From: an uncultured Fibrobacter sp.
Lineage (GTDB): Bacteria; Fibrobacterota; Fibrobacteria; Fibrobacterales; Fibrobacteraceae
Reading direction: 5' to 3'
NCBI GenBank assembly: GCA_937891805.1
Contig: CALATK010000146.1
Location: 1-11,765 of the forward strand
Length of the DNA: 11,765 nt
A program made the position numbers and the translations under genes. The notes beneath the pieces are model-generated. The model did no database searches. It was not told the DNA's origin and saw nothing but the letters and a program-made list of their open reading frames with translations. Below are positions 6,644-11,765 of this stretch, piece by piece (position 1 is the first letter of the stretch; the number at the start of each line of letters is the position of its first letter).

Positions 6644-6751
6644 AAAAATATCTCAAAATCAATATTCTCACAACAAGCACACTCTTTTTTATAAATTTTC
6701 TATTCCATCGTGGCATTTTTAATTTATTTTTAAACTGGACATATTAGAGAG

Positions 6752-6951
6752 TTTAGCTCTTGTTCTCTGTGTGAAATCTAGACAATTTCCCTGAACGAGA
6801 ATAAAGCGAACGCTCACGCAGGTACGTCGTTTTGCGGTGTATCTCGGTTTGCTGTATAGCAACAGCCCTTTTGGGGCGTGGGTCGTTTGTGTTTATCGTT
6901 CAGAGGCAGTCTAGAGCCCCACACAGATAAATGCAACGATCTACGCCTTTT
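6752..6951 (+). ncRNA. Structured RNA candidate, long irregular hairpin (6S-like?)
   Basis: Two arms pair over most of their length: CTGTGTG 6767-6773 with 6920-6926; TCTAGAC 6777-6783 with 6909-6915; CTGAACGA 6791-6798 with 6896-6903; TAAA 6802-6805 with 6892-6895; GCGAACG 6806-6812 with 6884-6890; CTCACGC 6813-6819 with 6876-6882. Internal loops separate the helices, and the apical part (6820-6875) holds a small TTGCT-GTAT-AGCAA hairpin. Several pairs are G-U only when read as plus-strand RNA, which fixes the orientation. A CATATT -10-like box (6740-6745) and a T4 run (6948-6951) bracket a transcript of about 200 nt. Size and rod shape resemble 6S RNA, but the central bubble is small and no 6S sequence signature is certain. 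It could instead be the 5' leader of the gene at 7030. Confidence 0.55.
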
Positions 6952-7029
6952 CTTGTATCCACACAAAAATTGGCGAAGTTCTTTGCTAAGCAGGGGCGAA
7001 CTCCATAGGTGTATACGATGGAGGCTGCG

Positions 7030-7671
7030 ATGGATAAGAATGGAAAAAACATAGACAATAAGGCTATTCCAAGGCCTTTTGTTGATGTTGTTTTAGAGGC
7101 TCAGAAAAATTGGGAAAATTTAGAGGGCGGAAAATATAGAGTACAAGAAAATGTAATAAAAAAATTGTTTGAAATGCATCCGATTAATAGACAACTAGAA
7201 GACATCCTTCTGAAGGCCGCAGTTTTAAACGATTTTTACAGCACGAATATCTTTTCGATATTTGGGGTTGCGAAACACATCTTATCAATACCTAATGTCG
7301 ATGAGCAACTTGCACGGGGAGATGTGAAATTAGTAAATGAAATACGTACAGTTTCATTTATAAGTAAAAAAGGGGCAGAAAAAGCAAAAGATTTCTATTC
7401 CTTTGCAACGAAGTATTGTAGTCACCATCGACCAAATTTGTATCCTATTTATGATGGTTATGTGGGTAAGGTATTGTGCTACTTCAGGAATAAGGATAAA
7501 TTTGCTGATTTTAAAAATGATGATTTGAAGGATTATGAAAAATTCAAAAATGTTATAAATGAATTTCAACGATTCTACAGATTGGAAAGATTCTCTGTTA
7601 AGGAATTAGACCGTTATCTTTGGCAATTAGGAAAGAAATATTTTCCATTAAAAAATATCAAGGAGACTTAA
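7030..7671 (+). CDS. Unrecognised 213-aa protein with HhH-glycosylase-like motif
   Basis: ATG 7030 is preceded by GGAGG at 7020-7024 (5-nt spacing), favouring it over GTG 7009 and ATG 7018. The product is soluble, basic and AT-rich in codon use, unlike the GC-rich housekeeping genes. A segment ATKYCSHHRPNLYPIYD (126-142) followed by YV, and LDRYLWQLGKKYF (193-205) near the C-terminus, recall the helix-hairpin-helix DNA glycosylase-like proteins with a K-x-L-H-x-x-R-P-x-L-x-P-I-x-D pattern. The Gly-rich hairpin itself is not evident, so enzymatic activity cannot be claimed. I cannot name a family with certainty. Its stop is 2 nt before the start of the secreted protein, whose Shine-Dalgarno sequence (AAGGAG 7660-7665) lies inside this gene. 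Confidence 0.8.
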   Translation: MDKNGKNIDNKAIPRPFVDVVLEAQKNWENLEGGKYRVQENVIKKLFEMHPINRQLEDILLKAAVLNDFYSTNIFSIFGVAKHILSIPNVDEQLARGDVKLVNEIRTVSFISKKGAEKAKDFYSFATKYCSHHRPNLYPIYDGYVGKVLCYFRNKDKFADFKNDDLKDYEKFKNVINEFQRFYRLERFSVKELDRYLWQLGKKYFPLKNIKET

Positions 7672-7673
7672 TC

Positions 7674-10361
7674 ATGAAAATCACTAAACTCTATTTAATT
7701 ATTGTCTCCTTAGTTGCGTTACTTGCAGGTAATGCAATTGCGGCGGCATGGACGGGTTCTATGTCTGAACCAGAGAACATGAAAAAAATTGACGGCAAAA
7801 CCTTCTATGTCATCACGACCGCTGATGAACTCGCATGGTTTGCTAATCAGGTGAATGGAGGACAATCAACCATAAATGCCGTGCTAGGAAATAACATTGT
7901 TTTTGGAAAGGATAATAGTACAAGATGTTCTGTTAAATGGACCCCTATTGGAAAGGATCCGAGTCATAAATTTGCAGGTATTCTTGACGGTGCAGGTTAC
8001 ACAATTTATGGTATTTATGTTGATGGTATTCCTGTGGCAGGGATTGTCGGAGTTCTAGGAACTGGTGGTATTGTTAGGAATTTGAGAACAAACTCAGGGT
8101 ATATTGGTGGGAGTTTTCGCGTGGGTGGATTTGTTGCCCATAATGACGGGACAATCCAAAGTGCTGAAAACAACAATAAAATAGAAGGATCTTATAAATC
8201 TGGAGATACAACATCTATTTATGTTGGAGGAATTGCGGGACACAATAACGGTACAATTACAACATCTTCAAATAAGATGCCAGTCAGCAATAAGGCTCCT
8301 ACGGCTCTTTCTGGTGGCATTGCTGGAAAAAATTCAGGCCAAATAGTTAATTCGGGCAACAGTGGAAGTGTATCTGCAATTATTTACAAAACTGGAGCTC
8401 GATACGAAGCTGGCACTAGCGATGGAATATATTCTGGCGGCATTGTCGGTCACAATATCGGTTCAATTAACAAAATAAAAAATATTGGAAGCGTCACCGC
8501 TGATGGACATATTGTTTATTATAAAGATTTATGTGTTGGATGCAATATGGAGCAGTCGCACGATGTGTATAGAAAAACATACTCGGGTGGAATTGTGGGA
8601 TTGAGTTCAACAACAATAAGTAATGGCATCAACACAGGAAAAATCACTAATAGTAATAAAGAGAACCGCTTCATCAATGGCATTATCGCCTCTGGTAAAG
8701 CTAAAAATTCCATTGATTTGCAGTCCTTAAAATATTGGCTCAATGAAACAGAAGTCCAAGGAACTGCAGAAAATATGCAGAAAGACCAATTCGCCTGGAT
8801 ATTGAATACGACGAACGGAACAGAAACCAACAGCGGAGTATGGACTCGTACAACGGGCTATCCTGACTTCGCAAAAGATTCTAATCTTCCGATATATAGG
8901 GTCGTGTTTAACGACGATGGTGCAACATCAAATCGTTACACCAATTACAAGGGACTTGCAACATTCCCTGAAAATCCAGAACCTGCCGAAGGGCTCGTAT
9001 TTAAGGGGTGGTACAATTCAGAAGACATTAGAGTCAAACCAACAACGGTATTTTCGTCTGACCAAACTGTCAATGCTGTTTACATGAACGCGACAGACAT
9101 CTACTGGACAATTAATTTCTTCAATACAGATGTAAATTCAACATTGTTGGAGACAAAACAATATCAGCATGGCAGCATTGTCGCTTACGAGGGCGAAACA
9201 CCCACAAAAAAAACGACAGCAAAATACACCTACACATTTAAAGGTTGGAACGTAGAGCCGACAAACGCTGTTGAAGACTTTGATTACTATGCCGTTTATG
9301 ATTCAACCATTCGTTCCTATACGATTACTTTTAAAGACTATGATGGTTCGGAAATTAGTAGCGGTGCGTTTGAATATGGCTCAATTCCCAGTTGCAGTAA
9401 AACGCCCTCGCGAATTGCAACGGCTGAGTGGATATATACACATAAAGGATGGAAACCCGCACTTGATTACGTAACCGAAGCCACTGCTTATACTGCGACT
9501 TATGATTCAACTAAAGTGGAATACAAAGTTACCTTCATGAACGGAGTCGATGTCATTGACGAACAGATGGTCCCTTATGGTGATGCCGCCGTTGCACCGA
9601 CGAATGTAACCCGTGAAGGATATAGGTTTACCGGATGGAATACATCATTCTCAAATGTTACAGAGAATTTGACAGTAAAGGCTCTATTTGAAGAACTGGC
9701 AACCTACATTGTTAAGGTTCTAGATAGTGACGGAACAAAAATTGATAGCGTAAAAATTGTGGAAGGAGAATCTTATACACTGCCAACAGCACCGAAAAAG
9801 GACGGCTACATCTTTGATGCCTATTATAATGGGAAAACCATGCTAGGTATTGCCGGTGATGCAATTTCTGTCGTTGCAAACATCACAATTACAGCCGTAT
9901 ATACAAAAGATCCGGAAAGCAGTTCTAGCTCTGTTGTAAAATCAAGTTCCAGCAGTGCAAAGTCGAGTTCTAGCAGCATTCCGAAATCCTCAAGTTCTGT
10001 TGCAAATTCAAGTTCCAACAGTGCAGTGTTGTGTTCTAGCAGTATTTTGAATTCTTCAAGTTCTGTCAATAGCAGTAGTTCTGCAAAAAATTCTAGCAGT
10101 CAGGTTGAATCCAGTTCTAGCATAGAAACGAATACCGTTTACTCGATGGTTAAAGCAACGCCGTTCTCCATTCACATTCAAAACCGATCAATCCATATTT
10201 CTGCCGCTCCATTAGGCTCTGCATACGCAATATTCGACCTGCAGGGGCGTGTTCTCAAAAAAGGCCGTGTTGAATCCGTGAATTTCAATATTCCAATGGC
10301 AAAGGCAGGGAATTATTTAATTCGAATCGAGAGCCATACCCAACACATCTGCATTAAGTGA
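7674..10361 (+). CDS. Secreted GLUG/InlB-repeat surface protein with poly-Ser linker
   Basis: The 895-aa product starts at ATG 7674 (AAGGAG 8 nt upstream). Residues 1-24 are a Sec signal peptide (probable cleavage after AIAA). Residues about 40-340 form a GLUG-type beta region with repeated GGIxGxN motifs (about 122, 151, 185, 214, 255 and 305). Residues about 408-743 contain five InlB-B/Listeria-Bacteroides-type repeats, each with a YxVTF start, a GW or GY core and an AxY end. A Ser-rich linker spans 749-816. The C-terminal about 75 residues (FDLQGRVLKKGRV, GNYLIRIES) resemble type IX secretion sorting or beta-sandwich domains. Export to the cell surface is likely; an adhesin role is inferred from domain type. 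Low-GC composition and position suggest acquisition with the gene before it. A terminator follows 21 nt after the stop. Confidence 0.92.
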   Translation: MKITKLYLIIVSLVALLAGNAIAAAWTGSMSEPENMKKIDGKTFYVITTADELAWFANQVNGGQSTINAVLGNNIVFGKDNSTRCSVKWTPIGKDPSHKFAGILDGAGYTIYGIYVDGIPVAGIVGVLGTGGIVRNLRTNSGYIGGSFRVGGFVAHNDGTIQSAENNNKIEGSYKSGDTTSIYVGGIAGHNNGTITTSSNKMPVSNKAPTALSGGIAGKNSGQIVNSGNSGSVSAIIYKTGARYEAGTSDGIYSGGIVGHNIGSINKIKNIGSVTADGHIVYYKDLCVGCNMEQSHDVYRKTYSGGIVGLSSTTISNGINTGKITNSNKENRFINGIIASGKAKNSIDLQSLKYWLNETEVQGTAENMQKDQFAWILNTTNGTETNSGVWTRTTGYPDFAKDSNLPIYRVVFNDDGATSNRYTNYKGLATFPENPEPAEGLVFKGWYNSEDIRVKPTTVFSSDQTVNAVYMNATDIYWTINFFNTDVNSTLLETKQYQHGSIVAYEGETPTKKTTAKYTYTFKGWNVEPTNAVEDFDYYAVYDSTIRSYTITFKDYDGSEISSGAFEYGSIPSCSKTPSRIATAEWIYTHKGWKPALDYVTEATAYTATYDSTKVEYKVTFMNGVDVIDEQMVPYGDAAVAPTNVTREGYRFTGWNTSFSNVTENLTVKALFEELATYIVKVLDSDGTKIDSVKIVEGESYTLPTAPKKDGYIFDAYYNGKTMLGIAGDAISVVANITITAVYTKDPESSSSSVVKSSSSSAKSSSSSIPKSSSSVANSSSNSAVLCSSSILNSSSSVNSSSSAKNSSSQVESSSSIETNTVYSMVKATPFSIHIQNRSIHISAAPLGSAYAIFDLQGRVLKKGRVESVNFNIPMAKAGNYLIRIESHTQHICIK
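9918..10121 (+). repeat. Poly-Ser linker-coding repeat
   Basis: Codes for residues 749-816: runs of 3-5 Ser separated by short VVK, AK, IPK, VAN and similar spacers. Mixed AGC/AGT/TCT/TCC codons keep the DNA imperfectly repetitive. One Ser-type position is Cys (AVLCSSS). Such linkers separate domains in Fibrobacter secreted proteins. Confidence 0.85.
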
Positions 10362-10382
10362 ATGTTTGATCCGATTAACGAG

Positions 10383-10410
10383 AGAGGCGGACTGCAAGTC
10401 CGCCCTCTTT
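10383..10410 (+). terminator. Intrinsic terminator after the surface-protein gene
   Basis: AGAGGCGGACT-GCA-AGTCCGCCCTCT forms an 11-bp stem with one bulged C and a tight loop, ending in CTCTTT. It starts 21 nt after the stop codon. The T-tract is short and interrupted, so strength is uncertain. Confidence 0.7.
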
Positions 10411-10417
10411 GCGTTTA

Positions 10418-10443
10418 GGGGTTTTAGGGGCGGAGCCCCTAGG
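10418..10443 (+). repeat. Dispersed element, copy B
   Basis: GGGGTTTT followed by the perfect inverted repeat TAGGGGC-GGA-GCCCCTA (10425-10441). It is the reverse-complement counterpart of 4138-4161, sharing the C4TAAAAC4 and CCTAGGGG ends. Confidence 0.6.
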
Positions 10444-10487
10444 CGTGGGGGTGATGGAAGACTTGCCGAGTGTGTAGATGAAGGGAG

Positions 10488-10589
10488 ATCCCCGCCTTCG
10501 CGGGGATGACAACGAAGGATGCGCGGGGATGACAACGAAAGATGCGCGGGGAAGACAAGAAGGTCGTGCGGGGATGTGACTCAACGAGG
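10488..10589. repeat. REP-like palindrome followed by 22-23-bp tandem units
   Basis: ATCCCCGC-CTTC-GCGGGGAT (10488-10507) is a perfect 8-bp-stem palindrome of the dispersed REP-like type. Its right arm opens a tandem series of about 23 bp with core CGCGGGGATGACAACGAA: 10499-10521, 10522-10544, 10545-10566 and a decayed 10567-10589. These are not CRISPR repeats: there are no spacers. Confidence 0.75.
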
Positions 10590-10602
10590 CAAGGCTGCAA
10601 TC

Positions 10603-10620
10603 AGGGGGAGACCTCCCCCT
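10603..10620. repeat. Perfect inverted repeat upstream of the small RNA promoter
   Basis: AGGGGGAG-AC-CTCCCCCT lies 1 bp before the TTGACA box. The 2-bp spacer favours a cruciform or protein site over a plain RNA hairpin. With no T-run it is a poor terminator; it could insulate or regulate the promoter. Confidence 0.5.
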
Positions 10621-10621
10621 C

Positions 10622-10650
10622 TTGACAGCTACCGCATCTGGAACTATATT
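10622..10650 (+). promoter_or_regulatory. Consensus sigma-70-type promoter (TTGACA-17-TATATT)
   Basis: TTGACA (10622-10627), exactly 17 bp of spacer, and TATATT (10645-10650). It is the best promoter in the window. The expected start is about 10656-10658, coinciding with an ATG at 10658. Confidence 0.75.
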
Positions 10651-10657
10651 TCGAGAC

Positions 10658-10768
10658 ATGAATAAATTCTTTGGACAGAACATCGCAGCAACTGCAATCG
10701 CAGCAAGCCCGGCAGCAGCCCGAGCTATTGTGGGGCTGTCCAGAGAAACCAAGGTCTGTAAGGCGTAA
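10658..10768 (+). CDS. Possible 36-aa Ala-rich peptide in the small transcript
   Basis: ATG 10658 to TAA 10768. The peptide starts MNKFFGQNIAATAIAAS, continues with an Ala-rich helix-prone stretch and ends ETKVCKA. No ribosome-binding site exists because the ATG sits at the predicted transcription start; translation would be leaderless. The 11-bp RNA helix falls inside the frame, which argues for a purely structural RNA. No family recognised. A dual-function RNA is possible. Confidence 0.35.
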   Translation: MNKFFGQNIAATAIAASPAAARAIVGLSRETKVCKA

Positions 10769-10794
10769 CGCCAAAATCCAGATAGCAAGTTTCA

Positions 10795-10824
10795 AGGGCA
10801 GCCCCGTAAAAGGCTGCTCTTTTT
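10795..10824 (+). terminator. Intrinsic terminator of the small transcript
   Basis: AGGGCAGCC (10795-10803) pairs with GGCTGCTCT (10812-10820), including one G-T wobble, around an 8-nt loop, followed by a T5 run (10820-10824). It is a classical Rho-independent terminator on the plus strand. Confidence 0.85.
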
Positions 10825-11065
10825 GCGACCGCTCGTTCGTTATACCAAACGACAAGACCTCCGGAGGCTCACGAGCTCTCGCCATCGCGGCACGCTCACG
10901 CCGTGCCGTTCCTGGCTCACATTTACCCCAATTTTAACCACTAACCACAAGGAAACGGAAATTCTCACCTAGATCCTTCGCCCTTTGCAGGGCTCAGGAT
11001 GACACTGAGTTGAAAATCAAGGCTCTGGATGGCGTTGAAGCTACATTACAGGGTATTTATTATTC
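10825..11065. other. Gene-free spacer with small inverted repeats
   Basis: The stretch between the terminator and the aminotransferase promoter holds GGCACG...CGTGCC (about 10889-10907) and AGATCCTTCG...CAGGATGACA (10971-11004). The latter is a variant of the widespread dispersed 'ATCCTTCG-hairpin-AGGATGACA' type with an inner CCC-TTTGCA-GGG hairpin. I found no credible gene on either strand. Confidence 0.5.
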
Positions 11066-11071
11066 TATAAT
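11066..11071 (+). promoter_or_regulatory. Putative -10 box for the aminotransferase gene
   Basis: TATAAT, a perfect -10 hexamer, 48 nt before the ATG. No convincing -35 at 16-18 bp. The leader ends with AGGAG (11108-11112), part of which overlaps the palindrome CCTATATAGG (11101-11110). Confidence 0.45.
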
Positions 11072-11118
11072 TACGCAGTAAAATTTGAGAATTTACGATA
11101 CCTATATAGGAGCATAAA

Positions 11119-11765
11119 ATGCGCAGAAGACTTTTGAGCGAAGGTGCCAAGGAACTTTCTTACGAAATCCGCGAGATCGTGAAGAAGGCAAACCAGCTCA
11201 AGGCCCTGGGTCTCCCCATACACTGGGAAAACATCGGCGACCCCATCGAAAAGAAATGCCAGCTACCCGACTGGATCAAGGATATCGTGGTGGACCTGGT
11301 CAAGACCAACCGCAGTTACGGCTACTGCCCCTCCAAGGGCATGCTAGAAACCCGCGAATTCCTGGTGAAGGAGAACAACAAGCTGGGCGGCGCACAGATC
11401 AACGTGGACGACATCCTGTTCTTCAACGGCCTGGGTGACGCCATCGCCACCATCTACGGCCTGCTCTCGATGAACACCCGCATTATCGGACCTGCCCCGG
11501 CATACAGCACTCACAGTTCCGCCGAAGCGGCACACGCCCACACGGCCCCTATCACCTACAGCCTCCAGCCCGAAAACCACTGGTACCCGGACCTGGAAGA
11601 ACTGGAAAACAAGGTGAAGTACAACCCGAGCATCGCGGGTATCCTGGTGCTGAACCCGGACAACCCGACCGGCATGGTCTATCCGCTGGATATCCTCAAG
11701 AAAATCGTGGATATCGCGAAGCGCTACAACCTGTTCATCATCTGCGACGAAATCTACAACAAGAT
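11119..11765 (+). CDS. PLP-dependent class I/II aminotransferase, partial (3' end beyond window)
   Basis: ATG 11119 follows AGGAG by 6 nt; 215 codons are visible with no stop. The product has the fold-type I aminotransferase pattern: NIGDP (38-42), YGYCPSKGMLETREFL (67-82), an NGLGDAI segment in the PLP phosphate-binding region (103-109), PAPAYSTH with the stacking aromatic Y129, LNPDNPTG with N182 (178-185), and CDEIY with D210 and Y213. The catalytic Lys would lie beyond the window. The full family length is about 400-440 aa, so about half is present. The family transfers amino groups between amino acids and 2-oxo acids; substrate (aspartate, alanine or other) cannot be told from this half. 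Codon use is GC-rich, like the other housekeeping genes, marking the end of the AT-rich islet. Confidence 0.9.
   Translation, partial: MRRRLLSEGAKELSYEIREIVKKANQLKALGLPIHWENIGDPIEKKCQLPDWIKDIVVDLVKTNRSYGYCPSKGMLETREFLVKENNKLGGAQINVDDILFFNGLGDAIATIYGLLSMNTRIIGPAPAYSTHSSAEAAHAHTAPITYSLQPENHWYPDLEELENKVKYNPSIAGILVLNPDNPTGMVYPLDILKKIVDIAKRYNLFIICDEIYNK

Larger units (their letters stand above)
10657..10824 (+). ncRNA. Small-RNA transcription unit, about 168 nt
   Basis: This unit runs from the promoter's predicted start to an intrinsic terminator. Inside, TCTTTGGACAG (10668-10678) pairs with CTGTCCAGAGA (10736-10746) over 11 bp. One of these pairs is a T-G wobble valid only for plus-strand RNA. 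A short GGCG-TAA-CGCC hairpin follows at 10762-10772. A compact strong promoter, stable helix and terminator are typical of a small regulatory RNA. It may also encode the 36-aa peptide at 10658, in which case it is a leaderless mRNA. I do not recognise a known RNA family. Confidence 0.6.

Noticed and set aside
6752..6951. Retron ncRNA or tmRNA
   Set aside because: No reverse transcriptase gene is present, and there is no tRNA-like acceptor end with CCA or tag reading frame.
6752..7671. Type III toxin-antitoxin (RNA repeats plus ToxN-like toxin)
   Set aside because: The RNA candidate has no tandem repeats and the 213-aa protein does not resemble ToxN, so position alone does not support it.
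10488..10589. CRISPR array
   Set aside because: The units are contiguous 22-23-bp tandem repeats without spacers, and no cas gene is present.
10375..10937. Long open frames on both strands in the repeat-rich spacer
   Set aside because: They cross the terminators, REP-like repeats and small-RNA promoter, have no ribosome-binding sites and resemble no protein; they look like chance frames in GC-rich repeats.

Overview
The window most likely comes from a member of Fibrobacterota (Fibrobacter or a close relative). This is inferred from a Cys-rich 'CGGxxYDPxxxFC' repeat lipoprotein, a secreted GLUG/InlB-repeat protein with a long poly-Ser linker and a C-terminal sorting-type domain, recurrent TATATT -10 boxes close to start codons, and palindromic intergenic repeats. 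No rRNA or tRNA is present, so the taxon rests on gene style only.

Layout. 1-1333 (minus): a lipoprotein running off the left edge, with 12 complete 21-residue Cys-rich repeats. 1483-2304 (plus): a NifU-type protein whose scaffold domain has lost its cluster-binding cysteines. 2305-2510: repeat-rich spacer. 2511-4036 (plus): a stand-alone AICAR formyltransferase (the second half of PurH) followed 17 nt later by an unrecognised 151-aa protein. 4188-5600 (plus): trmFO, preceded by repeat-rich spacer that seems to run into its first codons. 5569-6541 (minus): RelB/DinJ-type antitoxin, YoeB toxin, and a small PD-(D/E)XK protein of the HsdR N-terminal type, which converges on and overlaps trmFO.

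The segment from about 6540 to 10360 is clearly more AT-rich than its surroundings and looks like an acquired islet. It holds a cluster of ATGCAAA sites over the toxin-antitoxin promoter, a long irregular hairpin that looks like a structured RNA (6S-like in size and shape, identity unproven), an unrecognised 213-aa protein, and, 2 nt downstream, a secreted 895-aa repeat protein.

10362-11118 has no conventional gene but is not empty. It contains a terminator, palindromic and tandem repeats, and a compact transcription unit (10622-10824) with a TTGACA-17-TATATT promoter, an 11-bp RNA helix, a 36-codon ORF and a strong intrinsic terminator. The window ends inside a class I/II aminotransferase (11119 to the right edge).

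The housekeeping genes (purine synthesis, tRNA m5U54 formation, aminotransferase, Fe-S-related protein) form no single pathway. The accessory genes divide into cell-surface proteins and a toxin-antitoxin/nuclease group. The two RNA candidates and the 213-aa/surface-protein pair are the least explained parts.
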